Shown here one piece after another: positions 10,471 through 23,729 of a DNA stretch of 64,000 nt. This DNA is from Lithobates sylvaticus (Eukaryota; Chordata; Amphibia; Anura; Ranidae), in NCBI GenBank assembly GCA_028564925.1, contig CM053033.1, forward strand, positions 202,825,607-202,889,606. The letters are read 5' to 3'. Numbering within the stretch: position 1 is the stretch's first letter; every line of letters starts with the position of its first letter. Below the pieces are notes generated by a model. That model saw only the letters and a program-made list of their open reading frames with translations, ran no database searches and was not told the DNA's origin. The translations under genes were made by a program, and so were the position numbers.

Positions 10471-10880
10471 ATTTAAAGGATAAGTTAACCTTTTTTAACA
10501 TGTTACATCCATACTCAGAACATGTAACATGTTGCAAATGTACCACCCCCCCTCCCAATCCCTTGTTGCTGCTGGGTACAGGCAGACAGCTTAGACTGAC
10601 AGTCTGCTGGAGACCTGCATGGCATCAGCGATCTGCTAATCGCTGGTGCAATGCTTTCCAGGCTCCAAAAATAAATCAATAAGGAAAGGTAAGCAAATGA
10701 AGGTACAGGCATATTTGGAGTACAGGCTAGTTAAAGGATAAGTTCACATTTGAACAAAAATAATAAATGCAAATTCTATTACCTGCAAAAAAATGTGCAT
10801 TTATTATTTTTTTTAATAGGTGAACGTATCCTTTAACTAGCCTGTACTCCAAATATGCCTGTACCTTCATTTGCTTACAT
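10471..10880. repeat. Nested palindromic repeats with 52-bp perfect arms
   Basis: Arms at 10689-10740 and 10827-10878 are perfect reverse complements over 52 bases. They enclose a small palindromic element starting TTAAAGGATAAGTTCAC and ending GTGAACGTATCCTTTAA (about 10731-10837). A related TTTAAAGGATAAGTTAACC end occurs at 10471. The layout suggests a small MITE inside a foldback of its host repeat. Confidence 0.8.
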
Positions 10881-11088
10881 TGCTGATCACCTGGGAGATC
10901 CTAAACTCAGGGAAACACAATTTGCAAATGGCAGAGCTCACTTCTGAAGCCAGATGTCTTACTGTAAGTTTTATTGTAAAAGGTAAGAATTCCCAACCAA
11001 TGGTAGTGTATGCTTTTTGCATACATGGAGTAGTGGTGGGGTGGCAGACCACCGTACTGTCAAAGACGACTTAAGACAGAATGCGGTC

Positions 11089-11240
11089 TTAAGCCCCATA
11101 CACACTATTAGATTTTCTGCAGATTTTTGTCTTCAGATTTTTGAAATTGAAACTCTTAAGATTTGACCTCATATTATATGGTTTTGGTAAATCTGAAGAC
11201 AAAAATCTTCAGAAAATCTAATAGTGTGTATGGGGTCTTA
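11089..11240. mobile_element. Palindromic MITE (CCCCATACACACTATTAG ends)
   Basis: GCCCCATACACACTATTAGA..TTTTTGTCTTCAGAT on the left is mirrored by ATCTGAAGACAAAAATCTTC..TCTAATAGTGTGTATGGGG on the right, with about 45 bp between. The flanks contain TTAA and TTA, which fits Harbinger-type insertion. Confidence 0.8.
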
Positions 11241-11678
11241 GGCTAGGTAAACAGCTTTGACCCCAACCCAACCCCCCAGTCCCTTCGGCTTCCATTGATA
11301 AAGATTGCAATAGGCACAGAGAAGACACCACATTTGGATTGTCTATATTGGCATGGCCCTATCAGACACCAACTGCCGACAAGTGCATCCTCCCTTATGA
11401 ATGGAGAGAAAGATACACAATTTTGATGAATTGTGCTACCCCCTGTTTCACTACAGGAGCTTAAATATTGTAGTTGGTCCCCCTGGATGTCCATCGGGTC
11501 CTAGGCTGTTACCTAGATTTCCTTTTTTGATTATCTTCTAGCTCTGCATGCTAATATAAAGTTTTGTATAAATTCCAGGATTGCCAGGGCTCGAAAGAAT
11601 ATAAACAAAAGAACAACTAAAGGCTCCCCGATGACAGTCTAAACAAGCACTAAATCCATTTACTATGTGATGCACAAG

Positions 11679-11874
11679 TAGGGTTGCCACCTTATCCCTT
11701 TAAAACTAAACACATATTAATTACACAGGTTCTGAGGTTAATTTATTGCACATAAGGCACTAAATTTGTTTAATTACTACCTTAATCAGTCACAGAACCT
11801 GTGTAATTAGTATGTTCGGTTTTAAAGGGATGAGGTCCGGTGTTTGGTTTTAAAGGGATGAGGTGGCAACCCTA
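11679..11874. mobile_element. hAT MITE with perfect 8-bp TSD
   Basis: The ends are TAGGGTTGCCACCTTATCCC and its complement ..GGTGGCAACCCTA. TGCACAAG is duplicated at 11671-11678 and 11875-11882. The right arm holds an internal repeat of GGTTTTAAAGGGATGAGG, so one arm is about 30 bp longer. No coding frame. Confidence 0.92.
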
Positions 11875-12070
11875 TGCACAAGCCTCATATAGTAGACCAA
11901 AAATTTTCTTTACCTTCCCTGATTGAGCCAATTTTTCCTTCATTAGTATCTCACACACTCCCACTTCCACACACTGCAGCTCACAGTGGGAGGGTTTTAG
12001 CAGCAGAGGCAGTGCTGTCAATCCAGAAAGCAGAGGGCAGGGCTACATGTGGTCAGGTGATGATCGACAG

Positions 12071-12185
12071 GTGACTCAACCTCTATGCATTTTGGCCTAT
12101 CAGATTGGCCATCCTCAGGAAGTTACCTGGTAACTTCCTGAGGAAGGCCAATCTGATAGGCGGAAATGCATAGAGGTTGAGTCAC
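12071..12185. repeat. Near-perfect 115-bp snapback palindrome
   Basis: Arms of about 57 bp meet at GTTACCTGGTAAC with almost no loop. They differ by only a few mismatches (for example GGCC versus GGCG beside the GATTGGCC core). Each arm carries a CCTGAGGAAG..AAATGCATAGAGGTTG phrase resembling the hairpin motif at 46803 and 47442. Confidence 0.9.
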
Positions 12186-12899
12186 TTTATCGTGACACAC
12201 TTCCGCCCACACATTCAATCTGGAAATTAAGCCTTTTCTGAGCCAGCAGCTGCATGAACCAACCAGGCGGATTTCACGGATTTACTTATACCTGCTGTTC
12301 ACTCCGGGTGCCAGGACATTAGGAACTCATACATGTGAGTTGAATACCTTTATATTTTTTGGAATAAAAAGCTCTTTATCAACGGTACTGAGCAATGAGG
12401 CTTTTTCTATTATATTTATTTATATGAGGAACATTCACCGCTGCCAATCATCGGTCTAGAGGATAACCATAGGGGTTGCCCCACACGTGCATTTGACCTA
12501 ACTAGCGATAGTTGGTCCACTCCCAGGGGTGAGTGCACATCTATTAGGGGGGGGCACCCTATTTAAAGCACTTAAGAAGCACGTAATCATCCATCTATTA
12601 TTCAAGTCACAGCACTGGATATTGTTTCACTAGCATGATGACCTTTTTTTCACTGGGGACTGTTTGATTAATTTTAATTTAATTTGTTACCAGTGTATCA
12701 TTTATTACCTGTATGTCATTTTTTTTTTTTAGCATTTAGCACGGTATACTTTTTATCATTTATTAATTGTTCACACCAATTTCACACTGCAGCTGCTTTA
12801 ATTATGTGGTAAAGCAATTTGTTCTCTTTATCCATATTAACACATACATGAGGTTTTTTTCACTTACTTTCATCCTTTGGCGCTTTGGTTAATTTTTCT
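12186..12899. other. Intergenic, nothing recognised
   Basis: Low-complexity T-rich tracts and no convincing exon, terminal repeat or RNA gene. Confidence 0.4.
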
Positions 12900-13066
12900 A
12901 TTTTTTCAGAGGTGATTAAATACCACCAAAAGAAAGCTCTATTTGTGGGAAAAAAAGGACGTCAATTTTGTTTGGGTGCAACGTCGCACGACCGTGCAAT
13001 TGTCAGTTAAAGCGACGCAGGGCCGAATTGCAGTGCTCTGGTCAAGAAGGGGGTAAAATCTTCTGG
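12900..13066. repeat. Interspersed repeat, second copy at 45170-45330
   Basis: Starting near GATTAAATACCACCAAAAGA, it matches 45176-45300 over about 130 bp with few differences, including GCTCTATTTGTGGGAAAAAA and CAATTGTCAGTTAAAGCGAC. This is a dispersed frog repeat and non-coding. Confidence 0.85.
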
Positions 13067-13530
13067 GGCTGAAGTGATTAATGTTTTTAAAATAACAAAC
13101 ATTTCATACTTACCTCCACTATGCAGCTCGTTTTGCACACGGTGGCCCCGAACATCCATTTCTGTGGCTCTTGCGGCTCCTCCCCGCATTAGATAACCCT
13201 CTTGGAGAAGTGCTCTCCCGAGGGGGTTAACTTGTGGGCGTGCTCTTGAGTCCAGCATTTGCGTCCACAGACACGAATGCCGGACTCGGCCCCACCCCCG
13301 GCGCCCGCGTCATTGAATTTGATTGACAGCAGCGAGAGCCAATGGCGGCACTGCTATCATTCTATCCAATCAAGAGCCTCAAACCCGTGGAGAGAGGGAC
13401 AGCAGGGACACGCCAACGGAAATTCGGGGCTCAGGTAAGTAAAACGAGGGGGGCTAGAGGGCCGTTGACTGCAAGGTGTTTTTTCACCTTAATGCATAGG
13501 ATGCATTAAGGTGAAAAAACACAAGCCTTT
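13067..13530. repeat. GC-rich frog repeat with terminal hairpin
   Basis: A GC-rich core (about 13150-13440) ends in a hairpin at about 13478-13520: TTTTTTCACCTTAATGCATA and its complement around the centre. The final CCTTTACAACCCCCC resembles the end of the AAGTGGTTGTAAAC element at 1216-1649. It may continue from the repeat at 12900. Confidence 0.65.
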
Positions 13531-13639
13531 ACAACCCCCCAATTCTGCTTCAACTTGTCAACTTGACTAGTGATGAGTGATGAGTTTATTGTAGCTGCAA
13601 ACCCAAGTTTAAAAAGAACGTGTGTTTCACCTTTCAGGG

Positions 13640-14176
13640 CAAAGTAAATGACTCCACTGTTCTGGGCACCAGTCCTCAGGAAGGATGTACTGGAAATGGA
13701 GTGAGTAGAGAGAAGGGCAACAAAGCTATTAAAGGGACTGGAGAATATTGGTTATGAGGAAAGGTTACGAGCACTGAACTTATTCTCTCTGGAGAAGAGA
13801 CGCTTGAGAGGGGATATGATTTCAATTTACAAATTCCATGCTGGTGACCCCACAATAGGGATAAAACTTTTCCGTGGAAGGGAGTTTAATAAGACTCGTG
13901 GCCACTCATTAAGATTAGAAGAAAAGAGGTTTACCCTTAGACTGCGTAGAGGGTTGTTTACTGTAAGAGTGGCAAGGATGTGGAATTTCCTTCCACAGGC
14001 GGTGGTTTAAGCGGGTAGCATCGATAGTTTCAAAAAACTATTATATAAGCACCTGAATGACCACAACATACAGGGATATACAATGTAATATTGACATATA
14101 ATCACACACATACAGTAGGTTGGACTTGATGTACTTGTCTCTTTTTTCAACCTCACCTACTATGTAACTATGTAAC
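13640..14176 (+). mobile_element. CR1-type LINE, 3' end
   Basis: The + strand keeps the last part of a CR1 ORF2: LFSLEKRRLRGDMISIYKF from about 13780, then HSLRLEEKRFTLRLRRGLF and VRVARMWNFLPQAVV, stopping at 14010. Upstream the same frame reads ATKLLKGLENIGYEERLRAL. The order matches the C-terminal tail of CR1 reverse transcriptases, where LEKRRLRGDLI and RxxWNxLP are common. The 3' end is a short tandem CTATGTAA/CTATGTAAC tail, typical of the octamer tails of CR1. It is truncated at the 5' side and has lost everything upstream of this tail. Confidence 0.88.
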
Positions 14177-14569
14177 TTACTTGCTCATCTCACCTCCTCT
14201 TGTACTCATCATTCTTTCACTGTTGTCATTCCAGGAGAAGGAATAGAAAAAGGCCTGAGCAAGTTAAATTGATTGGCACCTAGACAGGGTTGTAGACCCC
14301 AACCCCAGAAGTACCAGACATTTCATTTTCTCTGTAGCAAGCGAACAGAGTGGCAAAAGAGTGAAGAGAAGGTGAGTGTTAGCAGCAGGAAGAGGGACCA
14401 GGTAATTAAGTTAACCTGTCACTTTGCCCACGATGGAAAATGCACATGTTCACTTGGACTTATAGAGACAGTGTGCATATAGGGCAGTTGGACCTGCAGG
14501 TAAGATATGTGTATCTTCAGGGAGCCAGATATTCCTTCTCTAAACATGAATGGCTGTGTAAAGATGGTT
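14177..14569. other. Intergenic, nothing recognised
   Basis: No exon-like frame with splice sites, and no clear repeat ends. Confidence 0.4.
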
Positions 14570-14820
14570 AGACCTTATGCTGGCCATGCATGTGGCAAAT
14601 TACGATCAATTTCAACTGGGTTTGCCAGAAACTAAAGCCAGTCATATATGGATTGAACTTTGGCCAGTTCTGCATGGACTTGCTAAATTTCGAACCATGT
14701 ATGGTCAGGGTGGTTGTACAGAGGTCAATCTACAGATTGTGTTCTGTACAACCACCCTGTTGGAAAATTTTCCTTCAATCGGTGTATTTGGATGGCAGGT
14801 AAGTCTATCAGCTGTTGGAA
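14570..14820. repeat. Probable MITE with internal 16-bp hairpin
   Basis: It begins around TTATGCTGGCCATGCATG, a phrase I associate with ranid repeats. It contains a perfect hairpin, CAGGGTGGTTGTACAG (14706-14721) with its complement at 14744-14759. The right end is not defined. Confidence 0.5.
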
Positions 14821-15389
14821 TACAAAGGCCGAACAAGAAGGATTCTCTCATCCACCTCGCTGGTTGAACAAAAGCTGCCTAAGCAATTTACCACCTACAA
14901 TGTTGATCGACCACCACAATTGTGCAGTTTAAACTTCTTCAAAACTTCTAATGGAAAGCAGAAAAAAAATTAAGGCAATGTCTTTGAAAGCCACCTGATG
15001 TTTTCACTGGGTTCCGTCAGTGCAATCTCTTTTTCCATCTGCTTGTAATCAATCAAAATCCCAATTTTTTTTATCTCCAACTGCTTTGCTACTTTAACCA
15101 AAAAATGAAATCTAAAGTCCGATAGCTCTATCTTATTTCCATGTGTTTGGCCAACTTAAGAGGAGGAAGTAGGAGCTGTTCTTGACCCTTTGCACCCATC
15201 CTTCACCAGTCTGACAATATTTTCTAACCTTCCCCTTTATAGTTGCCCCAATGAGCCTCAGTTGGCAGGGTCTGCAGGTTCTTCCAAACGCAAAAGTCAC
15301 CTGCTGCAACCCGAAATAACAGGATTGGGAGATGGTCCCCTAATGTCTATGGGCATCTCTATTCTTAGATCTGAGCACTGAACAGTCTG
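14821..15389. other. Intergenic, nothing recognised
   Basis: No coding frame supported by splice signals and no repeat structure seen. Confidence 0.4.
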
Positions 15390-15740
15390 TTTATTAAAAC
15401 ATTAATCAACCTCCAGCAATTTAAGGCATCCATTTTCCTTATTGAATGTTTGCTTGGTGACTGATTATAAATATCCAGCAGCGTCTCTGGCTGGAAGAAT
15501 TTAATTAATTTGAAAAACTGAAGGTTTCCAATTATTTACTGGAGGAAAAGAGAGGAAAACACATAAACAAACTGTTATTTTTCTATTTGGCTGAGTTTGT
15601 CCCTTAATTAAAAGTGGTTACCCAGCATCCCCTGCTTCTCCCGGGCAGCTGTCATCCTCTATTGCAGAACCTATTTGTCATGTTGCCGGGATAGGTAATC
15701 CCTCCTAATTCAGTTACCAATCTGCTGGGGGAGCACTGAA
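15390..15740. other. Repeat-free block, candidate conserved non-coding element
   Basis: This block lacks the terminal repeats, tandem units and decayed frames seen nearly everywhere else. It has dense homeodomain-type cores (several AATTAATT, TTAATTAA and AATTTAATTAAT) and few CpG. Such texture is common in vertebrate developmental enhancers. That is an impression from composition only; I have no alignment to support conservation. Confidence 0.25.
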
Positions 15741-16469
15741 CGTAAGAGGATTGGGACATTTGCTAAATTAGATAAGTCAAAATAACGTATAGGGGCGGAA
15801 GGGGTACAGGGGGGTCGAGGGCAATGCTAGAATGTAATTCTGACTAGCAACATGCAAAAAAGGAGTACATCATTGTTTATTTGTCATTGGTCAAGACCTG
15901 TCATTCTATAGAAGCATTTTTACTGATTGTAGAAACTATAGGAACAGCAATTAAGACCCTGTGCGCCTGAAAGATTATTGGTGCCCATAAACATGAGATG
16001 GTGGTTGGATGGTCTATCCACTTCATGACCATTCTTTACTGTGATTGTTGTATAAATCTGCTGGTTTGTATGAGCCTAATGAAAGTGTATATGTAATGCA
16101 CAAACATACTGTACCTTTCAACCTAAGAACCTTAAAACGAAGGAGGAATTCGTTTTTTACGCATAGAAACATATGGCAAAATGTGGGCATGGATACATTG
16201 CATGGAATACGGGGCCTAGCTTAGTTACATGGGCATAGGTAAAAATGCCAATGTCACCGGGAGGGAAAAAAGCCCCATGGTCAGAGGACGGAAAAATTGC
16301 TCCAACATTGTACTCCGGCAGCAGCGCCAAATACTAATTTGTGATCTGTTATGCCTAAGGCCATCTTCACCTGCACGGGATGCACAGCTGTTCCATACAT
16401 TTGCGCAAAGGCAGTCCCACTCCTGTCTCTCTATCATGCAAGTTTAACAGCTGGCTTGGTGGTCAGTGG
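15741..16469. other. Intergenic, nothing recognised
   Basis: No gene or repeat feature supported. Confidence 0.4.
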
Positions 16470-16916
16470 GAGTAAAAAATAGCATCTGTGGTCAGTAGGA
16501 GGAGGAATAATGCTCCATTGTTGGTGTCAGTGGAAGGAATAGTGCCCCATCATTGGTGTCAATTAGAGGAAAATTGCACCATCATTGGTGTCAGTGGCAG
16601 GAATTGTTAGTATTAGTGGGAGGAATAGTTCTTCATCCTTGATGTCAGTGGGAGGAATAGTGTTCCAACGTTTATATCAGTGGAAGGAAGTATGGCCTAT
16701 CATTGGTGCCAGTGGAAGGGCCATGGCCCCACTGTTCATCAATGAGATGAATTATGCCCCACTGTTGGTGTCGGTGGAAAGAATGGTGCCTCATCATTAG
16801 TGTCAGTAGGAGGAAATAATTCCTTGTATCAATGAGAGGATTAGTGCCCCAAGGGCCATATAAAGCCAAGCAAAGGGCCACATCTGGCCCTCAGGCCACA
16901 GTTTGGAGACCACTGG
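16470..16916. repeat. Degenerate 31-33-bp tandem repeat ending in a hAT terminus
   Basis: About twelve diverged units of the form GTCAGTGGGAGGAATAGTG + CCCCATCATTGGT run from 16470 to about 16840. They are followed by GGGCCACATCTGGCCC and a terminus CCACAGTTTGGAGACCACTG. That terminus is the complement of the CAGTGGTCTCCAAACTGTGG ends of vertebrate hAT elements. The left terminus is missing. The unit is the same as in the 58541-59895 array. Confidence 0.75.
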
Positions 16917-16974
16917 TCTATGTTATACATAGCTTCTGTGCATGCTTTATTGCAGGGACCTTGTGTTATCTATT

Positions 16975-17270
16975 TCTTTGACTGTTTGCATGTTCTCCCT
17001 GTGCCTGCGTGGGTTTCCTCCGGGTACTCTGGTTTTCTCCTACACTCCAAAGACATGCTGGTAGGTTAATTAGACCCTGTCTAAAAACTGGCCATAATAT
17101 TTGTATGTCGATGTGTATGTGTTTGTAAGCATGTCAGGACCCTACGGGGTAAAGAACCGCGCTATGCCACAGATGGAAACCGGCGGCAAAAAGCGCCCTG
17201 AGGCGATTCAGTTAGAATAGGTAGCGCTATACAAGTCATTTATTCATTCACTGAAAATGTACAAAATAGG
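16975..17270 (+). mobile_element. SINE-like or LINE-tail repeat with V-type core
   Basis: The segment GCATGTTCTCCCTGTGCCTG..GGGTTTCCTCCGGGTACTC..CCAAAGACATGCTGG is a phrase shared widely among fish and amphibian SINEs (V-SINE-type central region). The 3' side, AATAGGTAGCGCTATACAAG followed by TCATTTATTCATTCA, looks like a tail. A pol III head was not identified, so this could be a truncated copy. Confidence 0.65.
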
Positions 17271-17922
17271 TGCATTTCTTTGTTTGTACTGATGTTACTT
17301 TACTAAACACGTCAATACTATTAAAAATAAATGCTCCACCATTGGAGGGAGGAAAAAATGCCCTGGTGTCAATTTGAGGTAAAATTGCCCAGTTTTGGTG
17401 GTCAGTAGGAAAAAAATTTCCCTGCATTGGTGGTTATCCTCACAAGTTCAAGCACCCTTGGAAAGCTCCCATTCACTTCTGTGGTGGACAGCTTGTCCTG
17501 GTGGCCTCCCACTCAATTACATGGTAAACAGCTTGTCCCACTGGCTACACATTTGCCCAGTGGACAACCACTTCTGTGGTGGACAGTTTGACCTACATTT
17601 ACTGCCATCAAGGAAGATGTACTGAACCCAGAGTACCAAAGAGATTTATTCATACATTGGGATGATCCCATGAGTTTTAGGTCGGTTGGGGGACATGAGC
17701 AGATGCCCCTTATTTGACCATATAATAGCGATGTATATCAAACCCAGACAATGGCCTTTTTCCCCATTTATGGAGGTTTCTACTGTAGATGTATAATACA
17801 CATTGACATGCAATTAATGCCTAGTCTTTATCTTTGTGACAACACTGAAATGAGAGGAATGGGGGTCACCAGCCCCAAGCAGCAATTAAAACTGGACAGA
17901 GGTTCTAACACTTCCCCCCTTA
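17271..17922. other. Intergenic with traces of the 31-bp repeat
   Basis: At about 17330-17440 three or four decayed units (CCACCATTGGAGGGAGGAAA, GGTGGTCAGTAGGAAAAAAA) belong to the same family as 16470-16860. A second loose duplication, CACTTCTGTGGTGGACAG, occurs near 17477 and 17569. No gene is seen. Confidence 0.5.
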
Positions 17923-18309
17923 TGCCCCGTACACACAGTCGGATTTTTCGATGGAAAATGTTCGATGGGAGCTTTTTGTCAGAAATTTCCGACCATGTGT
18001 AGGCTCCATTGGACATTTTCCATCGGATTTTCTGTCACACAAAATTTGAGATCTAGATCTCAAATTTTCCGACAACAAAATCCATGCATGCTTGGAATCA
18101 AGCAGAAGAGCCACACTGGCTATTGAACTTCCTTTTTCTCGTCTCGTCGTATGTGTTGTACGTCACCGCGTTCTTGACGTTCGGAATTTCCGACCAACTT
18201 TGTGTGACCGTGTGTATGCAAGACAAGTTTGAGACAACATCCGTCGGAAAAAATCCATGGATTTTGTTGTCGGAATGTCCAATCAATGTCCGATCGTGTG
18301 TAAGGGGCA
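17923..18309. mobile_element. PIF/Harbinger MITE with TTA TSD
   Basis: Ends TGCCCCGTACACACAGTCGG and ..GATCGTGTGTAAGGGGCA, with TTA on both sides (17920-17922, 18310-18312). The interior has the TCGGAATTTCCGACC and CGTGTGTATGCAAGACA blocks. About 387 bp; no coding sequence. Confidence 0.93.
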
Positions 18310-18694
18310 TTATATTATTTTTGCTGTCTCTTTTGTAGAAAAGTTCGATAACCCGCCAGTTAGAATACAGAAATAATAAAAATTTGAAAGACATTGTAAC
18401 TGATCTACACTACTCAAAACAAAATAAAATGCCAGTACAGGTTTTCCATGTTGGAAAGAGGTGTGTTGTTGTACCACTGGAAACTGCACCAGTGGGAACA
18501 GGACATTAGAACCCCTCAGAAGGGAAGTAAAGTGTGCTGGAAGATGGAAAAATCCTTGTGTTATGCTGCCAAAAAGAGATTTTTTAAAATGGCAGCAATT
18601 AAATGAAAATAGTAAAATCTGTGCAAGAAACAGTGGTCATTTTTGGATTCACTAATTTTTTTAAGTGGAATTCCAACTAAAACCTAACAGTGTC
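18310..18694. other. Intergenic, nothing recognised
   Basis: AT-rich; no exon, tandem array or terminal repeat identified. Confidence 0.4.
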
Positions 18695-19085
18695 TACACG
18701 TTACAGACTCTTTTTGTGCACAAGTCTTCCATTGAAAATTAGTTTCAAGAGCAGGGCTATGAAATTTTATGCCATGGGTACAGGCAGGGGCATTGCTAGG
18801 TCTACAAAAGATCTGGGGCTAGAGCCCATAGCAGCGTAGTAAAGAAAGTCATATGCTTGGGCGGGCATACACATGTATATACAGTAATATACGTGTGTGT
18901 GTGTGTGTGTTTATATGCCCAGAGAGCCCCCACTTACATCAGGGTTCCCAGAGAGCCCCCTACTTATATCAGAGTGCCCAGAGAGCCTCCCCCTTGCATC
19001 AGGGTCCCCAGAGAGCCCCCCACTTACATCAGTGTTCCCAGAGAGCCCCCCTTACATTAGGGTCCCCAGAGAGCCCCCCCACTTA

Positions 19086-20636
<1,551 letters not shown>

Positions 20637-21831
20637 TACATCAGTGTTCCCAGAGAGCCCCCTTACATTAGGGTGCCCAGGGAGCCTCTCCCTTAAAATC
20701 AGGGTCCCCAGAGAACCTCCCCGTTGCATCAGGGTCTCCAGAGAGCCCCCCACTTACATCAGGGTCCCCAGAGAGCCTCTCCTCCCCTTGGGGACCCCTG
20801 CAGAGACTCGGGGGCTATGGGCCCCAGATTTGGGGCTATAGCCCCAAAAGCCACCCCCTAGCAACACCCCTGGGTACAGGGTTCTGACTACTCTACATAA
20901 AATCTTCCCACACACGTCCAAACTTTGCTGGAAGTGTGAGAGGGAAGGAGGCTCTTACTTGCATATTTTCTGGAAATGGCAAAAATTCACCCTTTTTGGG
21001 ACCAAGTTCGCCAGTTGGCACCTAAGCTCACATCAGTGGACCTTGGGACACACCCTATGAGTTACTTACTTCACCTTAATAGCGTCCTGCTTTTGAGGTA
21101 TAAATCCTTGCTTACTGTACACTTGCTAAATGCAGCCAGGACTTGCATGCCTGCTTTATGGAAACAACCTGTGACATCTCCCATTTCATAATGGCTGTCT
21201 AAAATCAATAACATTGAACACATGGAACGCCTCACAGCTTATTTCTACCATAGGGAGGAGTAGGTTCGCGACACATGGTACCCATGGTCAATCTTTGTCT
21301 ATTCTACCTCTTACCAAGAGTTGGTCGACCAGTAAGGCTCCGCCTGGATTGTTCTACTAGGGCGGACATTTATTTATTGAGTCAATTTTTCCATTCTGGA
21401 ATGGGTTTCCTCCCCTACTGGTGCATCCCCCCTTCTGCCTCACTCTCCCCTTCCTTGCCCTCTCCCCCCCCTTTTTTTTTTCTTTTTGTCCTCCTGTTCT
21501 TTTTGTTTTGCTCCCTCTTATTAGTTATTTAAAATATGTGGTCAAAAGGTATGGGACACAAATCTCTGGCAACTGGCAGGCAACTTATGAAGGACTTGCA
21601 CTCTGGGCTAAAGGAATCTCCATTATGTTGTTTGGGAAGTTTTCATGGACTTTTGATAGAATGCTAAAACTTTAGGCCTTTGGCCTTTTGAGCTTTACAT
21701 GAGTTGCTGTAGTATTGACTGTTCTGTGACTACTGAGTCTGAACTGCCTTATCCATGTTACAATGTCTGTATACGCAGTCTGTAAAACCCATGCCTTTTG
21801 CTAAATAAAGAATTAAAAAAAAAAAAGTTTT

Positions 21832-22399
21832 GAAGAGTCCATAATTATTATAATTATTAAAAACTTTTACATGATTCTAAGATTCTAGTGATCACAGCCA
21901 GGACCATTTTTAGGGGGCCATTTTATGTCTGTCTCAGTAATTTCGGTCAGTTTGTGCAAAGCATTCTTTCGTTCCCTTAACACCTTTGTTTGCTGAGTGA
22001 TTGCACAATGATCTTAAGTATGGTAATCCAAAGCAGCTGATTTCCTCTAATTCTTTTTTTGCCTGCAAAACAGCAGTGTTTACTGCACCAGCCAGGAATC
22101 AGCAGAAAAATATATGGGGGAGGGGGAGTCACTAGCCCTTTTCCTAGAAGCTCATTGGTGAGGGCTTGGAAACCCCCAAACAACTCTATGGTAAATAGAA
22201 TCAATTGTTTTATATTTTAGACGGTGTGCTTTAAAACAACAGTTCCGGGTTCATTGTTGACCCAGTTTATAATGGGATGATTTGTATTTCGGTCTCATCT
22301 GCTGTCTTTAAATGTATCTAATGTCAATATGTGGCATTGGATGGGGAGATTCACCCCTCTATTTGTTCTGGTGACCATTAGGATGGTGAGGAGATATTC
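21832..22399. other. Intergenic, nothing recognised
   Basis: No coding frame, tandem array or terminal repeat was identified. Confidence 0.4.
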
Positions 22400-23222
22400 A
22401 TGGGCATCCGCAGAACTGTTTTCAGGGGGGGCATCATTTTAGGGTCACCCATGGACCGCCTGTTTTCGACAATGCCATTATCACATTATCATGGTAAGAG
22501 ACTGCAGACGTAGTACAGTCCATAGGATAAGTAATGGATAATGGCCGATAGGCCCTCTTACCAGACCCAGCGAAACTACAGCAGTGATCCCTCCGGCTGG
22601 ATGATCGCTCAATATGAAGTTCCCCGTGGGCGACACTGGTCAGTAGTGTAGCATGTCTGTACCCTGGCAGTGGCTCAGTCTTTCTCTCTCTGGTGATGCT
22701 GGGCAGTGAGTCTCTCTCTCTCTGGCTTCCGCCCAGCACACTCCTCTTTCTTTGTCCTGTAGCACTCACTCCCTCAGATTTTTTCCAGGCTGCAGTCTCT
22801 CAAGCTCTCTCTTGATTGAGCTGTAGCCTCTTCCCTGTGGAAAATGGAGCCTCTAATCTTCGGGACTACATGTCCCATGATGCTCTCCTCTCCTAGTCTC
22901 CTTTGATTGGCCCTCAGTTATGGCCAATGGGGAGGGAACGGAGTTGGCAGGAAGCTGGACAGCGAAACCTAGTGAGAGCCGCCGCCTTCTCTCCCTGACA
23001 GGAGAAAGGATTGGCGAGCGGGGGAAACCTCTGACAGCCCGCAACTCACCTCTCTCCTGTCGCAGCGCCACCAAGTTCTCGGCTGGACTGAGCAGGGAAA
23101 AGAGTCATGCTACACTGATGGGGGGCTTGACTGCACCTTGATGGTGTCACCTGACTAATGGGTGGCACCCGTGTGCAATGGGGGCAATTGACCCCCATTG
23201 CCCCTACCTGCGGACGCCCATG
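22400..23222. mobile_element. hAT-type MITE, CATGGGC ends
   Basis: CATGGGCATCCGCAG pairs with CTGCGGACGCCCATG (one mismatch). The flanks are GAGATATT (22392-22399) and GAGATATC (23223-23230), an 8-bp duplication with one change. Sub-terminal TTTTCAGGGGGGGCATC and CAATTGACCCCCATTGCCCC are typical of elements I recall from ranids. No transposase. Confidence 0.85.
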
Positions 23223-23729
23223 GAGATATCCAACATTTTAAGTTGTTACCAGAGTACGAATACAGGAGAAATCTTTCAGTAGGAACGTTTGTTTTCCGAT
23301 GACGCCTGGAGACAATCAATGGGTAAACTGTCAGTGCTATATAAATCCTGTATAATAACAATAATGATTTCTCGAATTATGGGGAAATGTCCTCTCACTT
23401 CTCTCTTGCGTCTTCAGGACAGGAAGTTAAAGAAAATCTCTCTCTCTCGCTCTAAGATGGCAAAAGAGTGATAGAGGTTTTATCCATTTTCTAATATAGT
23501 CAAAATAAGTTACACTAAAAAATACCACTTTTTAAATTTATTGTGCAAATAAATACAAAAAACATTTAGCATGATATTAGTGGTAGGTTTGTCAATTTTG
23601 TTACCCGCACCATAATCTTTAAACTGCGGTTAACTACAAACCTTAAAAGAAAAAAACATTTAAGAACTTTAACCAAAAATCACAATTTCATCGATATACT
23701 CCCGATCTTTATGTTCTCTAGCACTCTAA
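23223..23729. other. Intergenic, nothing recognised
   Basis: AT-rich, no supported feature. Confidence 0.4.
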
